Assembly: GCF_011927905.1 (NCBI RefSeq)
Contig: NZ_JAATJL010000001.1
Coordinates: 1 to 64,000, forward strand
From: Arthrobacter pigmenti
Lineage (GTDB): Bacteria > Actinomycetota > Actinomycetes > Actinomycetales > Micrococcaceae
Length of the DNA: 64,000 nt
Direction: 5' to 3'
How positions within the stretch are numbered: the stretch's first letter is position 1; each line of letters begins with the position of its first letter. Positions 1 through 8,910 of the stretch are shown in pieces. A program made the translations under genes and the position numbers. The notes under the pieces were generated by a model, which was given only the letters and a program-made list of their open reading frames with translations, ran no database searches and was not told the DNA's origin.

Positions 1-195
1 GGCGTCCCTCCGCTTCACCGCGTGGTTGCCGATCCGGGTGCGGTGGCTGCTTTCGGTGGCTCGGTTGATGAGCGGGTCCACCGCGCCAAGGGGACCATCC
101 TCCAGCGGTTCACGGAACTGAGCGGATCCCGCCTCAGCAGGGTGGACATCCGGGTGACCGGCGCCCGCGTCTCGACAGGCGGCAGGGCGCAATGA
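1..195 (+). CDS. Asp23/Gls24-like protein, C-terminal fragment
   Basis: Only the last 64 codons are in the window; the start lies to the left. The tail has a charged helix followed by a short strand (RVHRAKGTILQRF, then RVDIRVTGARV), which resembles the C-terminus of Asp23/Gls24 envelope-stress proteins. The next two genes encode the membrane partners usually found with Asp23 in Actinobacteria. The stop codon overlaps the next start (ATGA), so the three genes are translationally coupled. The family call rests mainly on context. Confidence 0.5.
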   Translation, partial: GVPPLHRVVADPGAVAAFGGSVDERVHRAKGTILQRFTELSGSRLSRVDIRVTGARVSTGGRAQ

Positions 196-779
196 ACGAC
201 GAAACGTACCGCTTGACCTCCCACATCATCCGCCGCGAGATGCACTCATCGCGTGCGGTGCCCTCGATTATTGTCGCCGCCCTCCTCATCCTGCTCTGCC
301 TCTACGTGATGCTCGAGGCAGCGTTGAAGGCACTCGGCCAGGATCCGTGGCTGATCGGCCCGGAACAGGCAGCCGCCTGGGTGGGTTCCCTGCCCGGTGG
401 AGTAGCCCCGTCATTCCTCGGCGCCGCCGGGGCACTCGTTTTCCTGATGGGTCTGATCTTCTTCCTCAGTGCCGTCCTGCCGGGCCGCAGGGCCAAGCTC
501 AGCATCCCGAACGAGCGCGCCGCCGTCGTCGTTGAAGCCGAAGTCCTCGCCTCCTCGCTCGCGCGCCGGGCACGCGTGGCCGCCGGGGTAACACCGGAGC
601 AGGTGCTGGTGACCATAGGGCGACGCGTGGTCGAGGTACAGGTACGGCCGACATCGGGCATCCCCGTGGATGAGCAAGCCGTTCAGTCCGCGGTCGAGGA
701 CGAACTCCGCCGCACCGCCGTCGAACCTGTACCCGACGTGCGTGTTGCCGTGGCGCCCTCGGGGGTGATCGGGCAGTGA
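192..779 (+). CDS. DUF6286-type membrane protein of the Asp23/AmaP cluster
   Basis: A 195-residue protein with two hydrophobic segments (about residues 24-46 and 73-93). The second is followed by basic residues (GRRAK) and a soluble C-terminal domain of about 95 residues with the small alpha/beta pattern of actinobacterial DUF6286 proteins. It overlaps the upstream gene by 4 nt and the downstream gene by 4 nt (GTGA), so the three are probably made together. The likely role is membrane anchoring or partnering of the Asp23-like protein in envelope stress. No catalytic motif is visible. Confidence 0.6.
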   Translation: MNDETYRLTSHIIRREMHSSRAVPSIIVAALLILLCLYVMLEAALKALGQDPWLIGPEQAAAWVGSLPGGVAPSFLGAAGALVFLMGLIFFLSAVLPGRRAKLSIPNERAAVVVEAEVLASSLARRARVAAGVTPEQVLVTIGRRVVEVQVRPTSGIPVDEQAVQSAVEDELRRTAVEPVPDVRVAVAPSGVIGQ

Positions 780-1384
780 ATCAGACACCCCGCACAGTGA
801 ACCGTGTACTGCTCGCCATTTTTGGGCTGGTTCTCATGGTGATCGGCGCGCTTGCAGCGGCACTGAGCCTTCCCGCCGTCGCGCGCTGGTGGCAGGCAAC
901 GGCAGCCGAAATCGGCGAGGCCCTGCAGGAACTCCTTGCGGCGACCACGCTGGCGGGCCAACGCGACAGTTGGCTATGGATAGTTCTGGCCCTGCTCATG
1001 GTGCTGCTGGTGATCCTGATGATCACGTGGGTAGCGAATCAGGGCAAGGGCCGTTCGGGCGTATTGGCGTACGACGACGGCGAGTCGCCCGTCCCGGGCA
1101 GCGTCACCATCAACGGCGCGGTCGCCGAACAGGCGCTCAAAGCCGCGCTGGCAGAGCGCGTCGACCTGGTGAACTCGTCCGTTGCAACCTACGAATTCCG
1201 CCGGCGCCCGGCATTGAAGGTGCGTGTTTTCCCGCGCCAGGGTGTGGCGCCGTATGTGGTTGCCCAGGAGGTGACTGCGCTCGTCGATGCACTGGACGCT
1301 GCACTCGGCACGCAGACCCCGGTTCTGATCAGCATCGATTCGGGAGCACGCACCAGGTTCACGCGGGCGGAACGGGTCCGCTAG
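776..1384 (+). CDS. amaP: AmaP-like alkaline-shock membrane anchor protein
   Basis: A 202-residue protein starting at a GTG that overlaps the previous stop. Two transmembrane segments (about residues 11-30 and 66-87) flank an amphipathic helical linker, and a soluble C-terminal domain follows. This is the arrangement of AmaP proteins, which hold Asp23-family proteins at the inner face of the membrane. Its place as third gene in a tightly overlapping Asp23 - DUF6286 - AmaP set supports the call. The soluble domains of this protein and its upstream neighbour look distantly alike, as if from an old duplication. Confidence 0.6.
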   Translation: MNQTPRTVNRVLLAIFGLVLMVIGALAAALSLPAVARWWQATAAEIGEALQELLAATTLAGQRDSWLWIVLALLMVLLVILMITWVANQGKGRSGVLAYDDGESPVPGSVTINGAVAEQALKAALAERVDLVNSSVATYEFRRRPALKVRVFPRQGVAPYVVAQEVTALVDALDAALGTQTPVLISIDSGARTRFTRAERVR

Positions 1385-1446
1385 CTGTATCACCCATCAG
1401 AGGTCAGTCAGGGCGAATCGTCCGGTTCTGCGGCTAACCTGTGAGG

Positions 1447-2580
1447 ATGTCGATTTCCTGGTCGCAGGCCCTCGCTTGGCGGATGCAGCGGCACTTCCTT
1501 GAGCCCGTGGGGAACGAATCGATCAACGACGTGATACGGCGCCTCGGTGCCGTGCTGGCGACAGATGAGGACTTGGCCGAGCTGGCGGTCGGGGCACGGC
1601 GCGTGCAATCGCGGCGTGGCGATCTCGGGCAGGCGCTCACCGAAGGAAGCATCATCAAGGCTTTCGCCTTCAGGGGCGCGATGCACTATCTGTCACCCGA
1701 GGATGGTGGTGCGTATCTTGCACTCCGGGCGGCCGGACGGCAATGGGAGCTGCCGAGTTGGCAGAAGTACTACGGGCTGAGCGCCGCAGCATGGCCTGCG
1801 TTTCGCGAGTCGGTTCGCGAGGCGTTGAAGGAGGGACCGCTGACCACCGCCGAGCTCAGCGCGCTGGTGACACGTGATGCGGCGTACCGGCACCTGCGTC
1901 CGGTCTTCGAGGAAGGCGCCGGCACTTTGATCAAGCCGCTCACGTGGCAGGGGGACATGAGCTTCGGACCACCGCGAGATGGGCAGCGCACGTTTCAGAG
2001 CCTTGCTCACAACCCGCGATGGTCAGGGATTTGGGATCTTGAGGAGGCTGGGCCGCACGCGATCATGTCGTACTTCCGCGCCTATGGCCCGGCCACTCAC
2101 GATCACATCCACTACTGGCTGGGCGAAGGACTCAGCGCGGGCCGCCAGCGCTTGGAGGGTTGGCTCACGCAAATCAAGAGCCGGCTGGCGGCGGTAGACG
2201 TCGAGGGTGAGACTGCGTATGTGGCGAGCGAGGACGTCGACGCGCTGATGACGACGCAACCTACCCAGGCCGTGCGGCTCTTGCCTGGGCACGACCAATG
2301 GGTGATGGGGCCGGGCACCAAAGACCAGCGTGTTGTTCCATCGGCGTACCGTGCACTGGTGACACGCAAGGCGAACCTCGTGGTCGCTGGCGGCGTCGTG
2401 AGCGGCACGTGGGCGGTCAAGGGCGACGAGGTGGTGATGGTTTGGTTCGGGAAAAACGGTGCGCCGCCCCGGAAGTCCCTGGAGGAGCAGGTCGACAGAC
2501 TGGCGACGATGACCGGTCAGCCGCTAAGGCCAACCCTGCAGATGTCTGCAACATTCGGCCCGGATATGCCTCGCCGCTAG
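1447..2580 (+). CDS. Winged-helix DNA-binding protein, AlkZ/AlkX-like (HTH_42)
   Basis: About 377 residues with the features of the HTH_42 family, which contains the DNA glycosylases AlkZ and AlkX: an N-terminal region aligning with the family's QxQ site, a conserved G-A-M-H-Y-L segment, and tandem winged-helix domains. At the catalytic position the protein reads V-Q-S-R, so only the first glutamine of the AlkZ QxQ motif seems to remain. Glycosylase activity is therefore uncertain. ATG 1447 sits 6 nt behind a TAACCT -10 box with no Shine-Dalgarno, suggesting a leaderless mRNA; GTG 1441 is the alternative. Its stop overlaps the convergent neighbour by 4 nt. Confidence 0.7.
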   Translation: MSISWSQALAWRMQRHFLEPVGNESINDVIRRLGAVLATDEDLAELAVGARRVQSRRGDLGQALTEGSIIKAFAFRGAMHYLSPEDGGAYLALRAAGRQWELPSWQKYYGLSAAAWPAFRESVREALKEGPLTTAELSALVTRDAAYRHLRPVFEEGAGTLIKPLTWQGDMSFGPPRDGQRTFQSLAHNPRWSGIWDLEEAGPHAIMSYFRAYGPATHDHIHYWLGEGLSAGRQRLEGWLTQIKSRLAAVDVEGETAYVASEDVDALMTTQPTQAVRLLPGHDQWVMGPGTKDQRVVPSAYRALVTRKANLVVAGGVVSGTWAVKGDEVVMVWFGKNGAPPRKSLEEQVDRLATMTGQPLRPTLQMSATFGPDMPRR

Positions 2581-3482
2581 CTTGTCGCCTGGCTCAGCGT
2601 CAGAAGCTGCACGCCGTTGTCCTGCAGCCTGGGCAGCGCCTCGGCGAGGCCCGCACCCGTCCCGGAGCCCGGTTGGTTCCCGTGGGCGATGATGATGTCG
2701 CCGGCCCTCGCCCGCACGACCTCCTGCACGACGACGTCGGCAGGGTAAGTTGCGCCCGCGTCACCATTGATGGTGAAGCCCGCTGGGATCATGCCGAGGT
2801 CGAGGCAGATCGACCCCGCAACTTCATCGAGATGGGCTGTTCCGGACCGGAAAAAACGGGGACGGATGCCGGTGAGCTCTTCGAGCTTCTCGGCGTTGAC
2901 CATGATCTCGTCGTAAACATCAGGCACTCCTGCCGTGCCGGGGATCCCGTAGGCGTGCTGACCGGCGACGCTGAGCGGCAGGTGCCGGGTTCCATGGTTG
3001 GCGAGCTCGAAGAGCGGGTCCGCCGCCAGCTCCCTGGCCAGTCCGGGATTAGCGTCGATCCACCGCGCGTTGAGGAACAACGTTGCGGGCAGTCCATGTT
3101 TGCGCAGCGTCTCGAGGATTGACCGGTCGGACCCTGATCCGCCGGAACCGCCACAGTAATCGAGCGTGAGGGCCGCGCCGCGGGCAGCCGGCGGAAGCGC
3201 GCTCGTCACTCCGGGTACGGCGAGTCCCCAATGGCTTGGAGATCTTCCGGCGTAGGCCTGGATGATCTCTTCACGCGTGGGAAAGCCCGGCGCAGCGGTG
3301 GGAGCCGGCGCGCTGGGTGGCGCCGTCGAAGGTGACGGAAGAGCCGAAGGGGAAGGGGCCGGCGTCGTCGTTCTCGGGGGTGCGCTGGACACCGAACCTG
3401 AAGGACCGGGCACCGCACACCCGCCTAGCGCAAGGCCGAGGGCGCTGAGGAGCACAGTTCTGCGCTGCGGATCGGCGGTCAC
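2577..3482 (-). CDS. Polysaccharide deacetylase-fold lipoprotein
   Basis: A 301-residue exported protein. An RR pair and hydrophobic stretch lead to a lipobox (A-L-G-G-C22), then a Pro/Ser/Thr-rich linker of about 45 residues that would span the wall. The NodB-like domain keeps the first catalytic aspartate in T-L-D108-Y-C-G-G and the histidine motif H163-G-T-R-H167. The second, metal-binding aspartate of the usual TFDD motif is tyrosine here. The substrate could be peptidoglycan or another N-acetylated glycan, or the protein may bind without catalysis. Start is GTG with a G-rich Shine-Dalgarno. Confidence 0.75.
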   Translation of the reverse strand: MTADPQRRTVLLSALGLALGGCAVPGPSGSVSSAPPRTTTPAPSPSALPSPSTAPPSAPAPTAAPGFPTREEIIQAYAGRSPSHWGLAVPGVTSALPPAARGAALTLDYCGGSGGSGSDRSILETLRKHGLPATLFLNARWIDANPGLARELAADPLFELANHGTRHLPLSVAGQHAYGIPGTAGVPDVYDEIMVNAEKLEELTGIRPRFFRSGTAHLDEVAGSICLDLGMIPAGFTINGDAGATYPADVVVQEVVRARAGDIIIAHGNQPGSGTGAGLAEALPRLQDNGVQLLTLSQATS

Positions 3483-3506
3483 TCTGCCCCCTAAAGGATC
3501 GGTGGC

Positions 3507-3962
3507 TCAAGGGTATCCGCGGTCGGCGGCCAAATAGAAAGGGAGCGCCCTACTTCTTAGTGCAATCACGCCGGCTATGATCGCTACGGAGGCAAGCACG
3601 CCAAAAAGCATCGCGGGTCCGCCGATGTTCTCGACGGAACCGGCGTGCACGCAAACACCCGCGAGAACCAATGCCGTAAAACACAGAGACGCTGCCATCA
3701 GGTTGATCCATCGCTTCGAGCGACCCACCGAAACATCCTTGGCAGCCGCCAGTAGTCGCCATGCCGCCAGCAATGCAACCTCGAAACCGCCGATTGCAAC
3801 CACCACCGCAACCAGGTACGGCAACTCCAAATGGGCAACCTCTGGATAGCGGTCGGCGTAGTCAGCTGCGACCTGCGGAACAACCACAACCTGAGCCAGT
3901 AAGGCTCCTATTGCACATACCCCGATAAGGACGCGGAACAGTGAAATGTGCCGTGCGGTCAT
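3507..3962 (-). CDS. DUF2975 family membrane protein
   Basis: A 151-residue protein with four hydrophobic segments (about residues 7-26, 44-68, 84-102, 112-131), the layout of DUF2975 proteins. That family has no known activity and in other bacteria often sits next to a small HTH regulator; none is adjacent here. ATG 3962 (MTARHIS...) fits the family N-terminus; a TTG at 3980 would add six residues. It lies 44 nt downstream of the fucose-pathway SDR on the same strand, but I see no functional link. Confidence 0.6.
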   Translation of the reverse strand: MTARHISLFRVLIGVCAIGALLAQVVVVPQVAADYADRYPEVAHLELPYLVAVVVAIGGFEVALLAAWRLLAAAKDVSVGRSKRWINLMAASLCFTALVLAGVCVHAGSVENIGGPAMLFGVLASVAIIAGVIALRSRALPFYLAADRGYP

Positions 3963-4006
3963 GGTGCAATCATCGCCCAAGTTTGCGCGCCCCGCGATAG
4001 TGCAAA

Positions 4007-4759
4007 TCAGGCCGGGCGCAGCCGCAGTTCCTGCATGCCGCCGTCGACAGCGATCGCCGTACCGGTAGTAGAGCCCGACGACGGCGACGCCAGGTACACG
4101 ACCGCCCCCGCAACCTCATCGGCGGAGACGAGCCGGCCATGCGGCTGCCGCGCCTCGAGGGCTGCACGTTCCGCGGCGGGATCTGGCGCGGAATCGAGGA
4201 GCCGGCCGATCCACGGCGTGTCCGCAGTGCCAGGATTCACGGCGTTCACGCGGATTCCTTCGCGCAGGTGGTCAGCTGCCATCGCCCGGGTGAGCGACAG
4301 GACGGCGCCCTTAGTGGCTGTGTACAGAGCACGCTGGGGGAGTCCGGCAGTGGCTGCGATGGATGACGTGTTCACAATCGCCGCCGAGGGCGACTGGCGC
4401 AGGTGAGGAAGAGCTGCACGGCTGACCCGGACCAGTCCCACCACGTTGATGTCCCACACGCGGTGCCACTCGTCGTCGTCGTTCGTTTCCACCGTGCCCT
4501 GCGCGCCGATCCCTGCGTTGTTCACTACGATGTCCAACCGCCCGTAGGTGGAGGCAACGTGCTCGACGGCGGCGCGCACGGAGGCGTCATCGGAGACGTC
4601 GCACCGCACACCTTCAACGCCCTCGGGCGCCGCCTCCGGCCGTAGGTCGAAGGCGACCACCGACGCCCCCGCGGCTTGGAGCTTCTCGGCAATTGCGGCG
4701 CCGATCCCGGAAGCTCCACCGGTAACGATGGCTACGCTGTCCTTCAGTTCCCTGCTCAT
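4007..4759 (-). CDS. SDR oxidoreductase, probable 2-keto-3-deoxy-L-fuconate dehydrogenase
   Basis: A 250-residue short-chain dehydrogenase. The NAD(P) site T-G-G-A-S-G-I-G is near residue 14, NNAG near 85, the catalytic Ser in V-N-T-S-S, and the Tyr-Lys pair in Y-T-A-T-K. The hydrolase gene upstream overlaps it by 4 nt. With the divergent dehydratase, lactonase and fucose dehydrogenase, the expected job is NAD-dependent oxidation of 2-keto-3-deoxy-L-fuconate to the 2,4-diketo acid. The family is seen directly; the substrate is inferred from context. Confidence 0.8.
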   Translation of the reverse strand: MSRELKDSVAIVTGGASGIGAAIAEKLQAAGASVVAFDLRPEAAPEGVEGVRCDVSDDASVRAAVEHVASTYGRLDIVVNNAGIGAQGTVETNDDDEWHRVWDINVVGLVRVSRAALPHLRQSPSAAIVNTSSIAATAGLPQRALYTATKGAVLSLTRAMAADHLREGIRVNAVNPGTADTPWIGRLLDSAPDPAAERAALEARQPHGRLVSADEVAGAVVYLASPSSGSTTGTAIAVDGGMQELRLRPA

Positions 4760-5613
4760 GGAAGTTCCTTCCGGAAGTACTCCTGGCGCTGCCTGCCAAG
4801 TCCCGCGATCTCGAGTTCGACGACGTCGCCCGGCTGGATGTAGGGGAACCGCCCGGAGAGCGCGACGCCCTCTGGTGTGCCGGTGAGGATGACGTCTCCC
4901 GGCTCGAGCACCATGTACTGGCTGATGTGGTGAACCACGGTGGCGCAGTCGAAGATCAGATCCGATGTCTTTGAGTCCTGGCGGATCTCGCCGTTCACCC
5001 AGCTCTGCAGGCGCAGGTTGCCGGCGTCGATCCCGTCAGCCGGAACCAGCCACGGGCCCAGGGGAGTGGAGGCGGGAAGGGACTTGCCTTTGGTCCACTG
5101 GCCCGCATCGCCGGGGATCTGGTACTCGCGCTCGGATAGGTCGTTGGCCAGCACGTAACCGGCGATCGCCGCTGCGCCCTCCTCGACGCTGGACAGGTAG
5201 CTCGATTCCCGGCCGATGACGATGCCGAGTTCCACTTCCCAGTCGTACTTCTCTGAGGCGGGCGGAATCGGAGCCGCGTCATACGGGCCGGCAATGGTGT
5301 TGGACGGCTTGAAGAAGACCACCGGACGGGTGGGCGGCGCGGCGCCTGATTCCGCGGCGTGCGCAGCATAGTTCATTCCGACGCAGACGACGGCGGCGGG
5401 ACGGGCAACGGGCGCTCCCACCCGGAGTGCATCAGCATCGGGCAGAACCGGAAGTTCACCCGCGTCCAGCGCCCGGCGTACCCGGGCTACACCATCTCCG
5501 GCGAGGAACGCGCCGTCGATGTCTCCGGTCAGGCCGCGAAGATCATATGTGGTGCCCTCCTGAACGACTGCGGGCATCTCTGCGCCGCGCTCACCCAATC
5601 GCAGGAAATACAT
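4756..5613 (-). CDS. Fumarylacetoacetase-family hydrolase, probable 2,4-diketo-3-deoxy-L-fuconate hydrolase
   Basis: A 285-residue FAH-superfamily protein. It shows V-G-M-N-Y-A-A-H, the metal-binding D-W-E-V-E-L-G-I-V segment, a lysine in K-G-K-S and the closing I-L-T-G-T-P-E-G-V motif. ATG 5613 is supported by GAGAGG 7 nt upstream; upstream in-frame codons lack the family sequence. As first gene of the minus-strand fucose operon it would cleave the diketo acid to pyruvate and L-lactate, the last step of the route. The intergenic region on its 5' side holds two ACATCTGA sites. Confidence 0.82.
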   Translation of the reverse strand: MYFLRLGERGAEMPAVVQEGTTYDLRGLTGDIDGAFLAGDGVARVRRALDAGELPVLPDADALRVGAPVARPAAVVCVGMNYAAHAAESGAAPPTRPVVFFKPSNTIAGPYDAAPIPPASEKYDWEVELGIVIGRESSYLSSVEEGAAAIAGYVLANDLSEREYQIPGDAGQWTKGKSLPASTPLGPWLVPADGIDAGNLRLQSWVNGEIRQDSKTSDLIFDCATVVHHISQYMVLEPGDVILTGTPEGVALSGRFPYIQPGDVVELEIAGLGRQRQEYFRKELP

Positions 5614-5626
5614 AAACTGCCTCTCT

Positions 5627-5635
5627 AACATCTGA
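5627..5635. promoter_or_regulatory. Candidate GntR operator, site 1 (fucose genes)
   Basis: AACATCTGA, 14 nt before the FAH-family start. Shares the 8-mer ACATCTGA with sites at 5691 and 9608. Inferred operator for the FadR-type regulator encoded at 8911-9591. Confidence 0.55.
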
Positions 5636-5690
5636 ACTATGAAGCGTGTTGTGAAGAACGATAGCGCAAAAAACACCCATTGACACCCAG

Positions 5691-5701
5691 ACATCTGATG
5701 T
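5691..5701. promoter_or_regulatory. Candidate GntR operator, site 2 (fucose genes)
   Basis: ACATC-T-GATGT, a perfect 5+1+5 palindrome in the divergent promoter region between the hydrolase and dehydratase genes. Size and symmetry suit an FCD-class GntR operator. It is placed to control both transcription units. Confidence 0.6.
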
Positions 5702-5771
5702 TTATTCTCGAAGAAGTCAGACCTTTCCGAGTGCGGTTGCAGTAACCGCGTAAGCAGCAGGAGCCAAGGCA

Positions 5772-7091
5772 TTGAGCATCATCACAGCAGTCGAGACGTT
5801 CGACGTCCGCTTTCCCACCTCGAAGCACCTTGACGGCTCCGACGCCATGAACGCGGACCCCGACTACTCGGCGGCCTACCTCAGGATTATTACCGACGCC
5901 GCCGACGGTCATGAGGGTCACGGGTTCGTCTTCACCATCGGGCGTGGGAATGACGTGGAAACTGCTGCGATCAACGCATTAAAGGGTCACGTCATTGGAC
6001 GTAATACCGAAGAGCTGCTCGATGACATGGGAGCCACCTGGCGCCTGTTCGTCCATGATTCGCAGCTGCGTTGGCTGGGCCCGGAGAAGGGCGTCATGCA
6101 CATGGCGATCGGCGCCGTCGTCAATGCGCTCTGGGACCTCAAGGCCAAGCGTGCAGGCCTGCCGCTGTGGCAACTGCTCGGCCGGATGACGCCTGAGGAA
6201 CTAGTGAACCTCATCGACTTCCGCTACCTCACGGACGCGCTCACGCCCGAGGAAGCACTCGAAATTTTCCGTAAAGCGGAGCCGGGACGCAGGCAGCGCG
6301 AGGAAGAGCTGCTCACCGTCGGCTATCCCGCCTACACCACCACGCCCGGATGGCTTGGCTACTCGGACGAGAAGCTGGCCCGACTGTGCCGCGAAGCGGT
6401 GAAGGACGGCTTCCAGCAGATCAAGCTCAAGGTTGGCGGCGACCTTGAGGACGACCGCCGTCGTCTCAAGATCGCCCGCGAAACGGTGGGACCGGATATC
6501 CGAATCGCCGTCGATGCGAACCAGCGCTGGGACGTTGCCGAGGCCATCAGCTGGATGAAGGAGCTCGCAGAGTTCGACGTGGCCTGGATCGAGGAACCCA
6601 CCAGCCCCGACGATGTCCTGGGCCACGCGGCGATCTCCCGCGGCGTCGCGCCCATACCGGTCGCCACCGGCGAGCACGTGCAGAATCGGGTCATCTTCAA
6701 GCAGATGCTTCAGGCAGATGCCCTCCAGGTGCTGCAGATTGACGCGGCACGCGTGGCAGGCGTCAACGAGAACATTGCAATCCTCCTGCTCGCCGCGAAA
6801 TTCAATGTTCCTGTGTGCCCGCACGCCGGCGGAGTAGGCCTCTGCGAAGCGGTGCAGCACCTCTCGATGTTCGACTTCGTTGCCGTGTCCGGGACCCTTG
6901 AACGGCGCATGATTGAGTTCGTCGATCACCTGCATGAGCACTTCATCACGCCTATCGACGTACGCCAGGGACGTTACTGGCCGCCGCTCGCCCAGGGTGC
7001 CGGCGCCGAGATGCACCTGGCCTCGCTGCAGGAATTCTCTTACCCCGGCGGCCCGGCCTGGATGCCCGAAACCGTAGCGATTGCAGGATAG
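5772..7091 (+). CDS. L-fuconate dehydratase (enolase superfamily)
   Basis: A 439-residue protein very like L-fuconate dehydratases from its first residues ([21 protein letters not shown]). The enolase-superfamily site is complete: K218-L-K220, metal ligands D248, E274 and E301, and H351 in C-P-H-A-G-G. It removes water from L-fuconate to give 2-keto-3-deoxy-L-fuconate. The start is TTG, with GGAG about 9 nt upstream. It heads a three-gene plus-strand operon with the fucose dehydrogenase (2 nt gap) and lactonase. Confidence 0.9.
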   Translation: MSIITAVETFDVRFPTSKHLDGSDAMNADPDYSAAYLRIITDAADGHEGHGFVFTIGRGNDVETAAINALKGHVIGRNTEELLDDMGATWRLFVHDSQLRWLGPEKGVMHMAIGAVVNALWDLKAKRAGLPLWQLLGRMTPEELVNLIDFRYLTDALTPEEALEIFRKAEPGRRQREEELLTVGYPAYTTTPGWLGYSDEKLARLCREAVKDGFQQIKLKVGGDLEDDRRRLKIARETVGPDIRIAVDANQRWDVAEAISWMKELAEFDVAWIEEPTSPDDVLGHAAISRGVAPIPVATGEHVQNRVIFKQMLQADALQVLQIDAARVAGVNENIAILLLAAKFNVPVCPHAGGVGLCEAVQHLSMFDFVAVSGTLERRMIEFVDHLHEHFITPIDVRQGRYWPPLAQGAGAEMHLASLQEFSYPGGPAWMPETVAIAG

Positions 7092-7093
7092 CC

Positions 7094-8071
7094 ATGGCCT
7101 CTGAGGAATCCCCAAACAGCCTCGAGCTTCGGTTCGGGCGGCTGGGCTTTGGCGCCGCGGGCATCGGGAACCTGTACCGGAACGTGCCCGACGACGACGC
7201 CCGGGCCACCCTCGAAGCGGCCTGGGACGGCGGAATTCGCTACTTCGACACGGCACCGCATTATGGCCTGGGCCTTTCCGAACGCCGGGTCGGTGAATTC
7301 CTTCGGAGCAAACCGCGCGAAGAGTTCCTGATCTCCACCAAGGTGGGCAAGCTTCTGAGGCCGAACCCGGAGTTCAGCGGGCAGCCTGACGACGAAGGCT
7401 TCGCCGTCCCCGCCGAGTTCAGGCGCCAGTGGGCACCAGATGAGGCCGGTATCCGCGCGAGCCTGGAGGACTCGCTCGAACGGCTGGGCCTGGACAGCAT
7501 TGACATCCTCTACCTGCACGATCCCGACGTCTACAACCTCGAGGAAGGCATCAGCCAGGCGCTGCCCGCGCTGGAGAAGCTACGGGCCGAAGGGCTCGTG
7601 AAGGCGATCGGTGTTGGCGCCAACTCTTCCGAAGCCCTGCTCGCCTGCGTGGAGCGCGCGGACCTCGACCTCATCATGCTTGCCGGCCGCTACACGCTCT
7701 TGGAGCAGCCTGCTCTGGCCGACTTGCTGCCCGCCTGCCTGGAGCGCGGTGTGGGTGTGGTGAACGTCGGGGTGTTCAACTCCGGCCTGTTGGCTTCCTC
7801 GACTATCCGAGACGATGCGCACTACAACTACCAGCCGGCGCCCGAGGCCGTCCTGGAACACGCACGTCGCCTTTCCGCGCTGTGCCGTGAGTACGACGTC
7901 GAACTGCCGGCCGCCGCGATCCAGTTCAGCCTGCACCACCCGGCAGTGGAAACCGTCGTCGTCGGCGCACGTACGGCCGCGCAGATCCAGCAGAACATCG
8001 AGTCCATGAACGCCCGGATTCCACAGGGGCTCTGGGCCGCTCTCGCCCGCGAAGGCCTGGTGCCGGCATGA
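7094..8071 (+). CDS. Aldo/keto reductase, probable L-fucose (D-threo-aldose) 1-dehydrogenase
   Basis: A 325-residue aldo/keto reductase. The tetrad is visible as Asp and Tyr in Y-F-D-T-A-P-H-Y-G, Lys in S-T-K-V-G, and His in D-I-L-Y-L-H-D. The N-terminal G-F-G-A-A-G-I-G-N-L-Y pattern is typical of the D-threo-aldose dehydrogenase branch. It should oxidise L-fucose to L-fuconolactone as the first pathway step. Its 3' end overlaps the lactonase start by 4 nt. Confidence 0.85.
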   Translation: MASEESPNSLELRFGRLGFGAAGIGNLYRNVPDDDARATLEAAWDGGIRYFDTAPHYGLGLSERRVGEFLRSKPREEFLISTKVGKLLRPNPEFSGQPDDEGFAVPAEFRRQWAPDEAGIRASLEDSLERLGLDSIDILYLHDPDVYNLEEGISQALPALEKLRAEGLVKAIGVGANSSEALLACVERADLDLIMLAGRYTLLEQPALADLLPACLERGVGVVNVGVFNSGLLASSTIRDDAHYNYQPAPEAVLEHARRLSALCREYDVELPAAAIQFSLHHPAVETVVVGARTAAQIQQNIESMNARIPQGLWAALAREGLVPA

Positions 8072-8904
8072 CCGGGATTCTCGACTCACACCTGCACCTG
8101 TGGGATCTGTCCTCCGGCGGGTACTCGTGGCTCACCCCCGACGCCGGCGAGCTGTACCGGACCTACACCGCGGAGCAGGCGCGCGCGGAACTGGATGCTG
8201 CGGGAGTTGGAAGCGCCGTTCTGGTGCAGGCTGACGACACCGCAGCGGACACCGAATTTCTGCTCGCCCAGGCATCGGCGCACAGCTGGATTGCCGGCGT
8301 CGTCGGCTGGGTTCCGCTTGATAACCCCTCGTCGACTGAGGGCGCGCTGGCCGGTTACGCGGCCAACCCCGCGTTGGTAGGCGTGCGGCACCTGGTGCAT
8401 GACGATCCGCGGGACGATTTCCTCTCGCTGCCCGAGGTGCGGACGTCCCTGAAGTCGCTGGCAGCAGCAGGTCTGCCGTTCGACGTGCCGAACGCCTTCC
8501 CTCGGCACCTGCAGGCCACGGTTGAGCTGGCCCGCGACCTTCCGGAACTGAACGTGGTCCTCGATCACCTCGGAAAGCCGCCGAGAGGCGACGCGGAAGC
8601 GATGGAGCTATGGAAGGACCAGCTCAGTGAGTTGGCACAGCTGCCCAACGTCACGGTGAAGGTCTCCGGACTTGCGGTACCAGGACAGCCGCTCACCGTC
8701 GAGGCACTCCAGCCCGTCTGGGATCTTGCACTCGACGGGTTCGGGCCGGGACGGTTGATGTACGGCGGCGACTGGCCCGTGTCCGTTCTCGGGGGCACCT
8801 ATGAGGAAACGTGCGGGATTATCGCGCAACTGGCTGACCAGCTCTCGCCCGATGAGCGCACAGCTGTCATGGCAGGAACAGCGACGGCTGTCTACCTGAG
8901 ATAA
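8068..8904 (+). CDS. Amidohydrolase-family L-fuconolactonase
   Basis: A 278-residue TIM-barrel hydrolase of the amidohydrolase_2 type. The metal motif D-S-H-L-H-L-W-D is at residues 6-13, with Y-G-G-D-W-P-V near residue 233. It opens L-fuconolactone to L-fuconate and is translationally coupled to the dehydrogenase that makes the lactone. It ends 6 nt from the stop of the convergent regulator gene. Confidence 0.85.
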   Translation: MTGILDSHLHLWDLSSGGYSWLTPDAGELYRTYTAEQARAELDAAGVGSAVLVQADDTAADTEFLLAQASAHSWIAGVVGWVPLDNPSSTEGALAGYAANPALVGVRHLVHDDPRDDFLSLPEVRTSLKSLAAAGLPFDVPNAFPRHLQATVELARDLPELNVVLDHLGKPPRGDAEAMELWKDQLSELAQLPNVTVKVSGLAVPGQPLTVEALQPVWDLALDGFGPGRLMYGGDWPVSVLGGTYEETCGIIAQLADQLSPDERTAVMAGTATAVYLR

Positions 8905-8910
8905 AGACGC

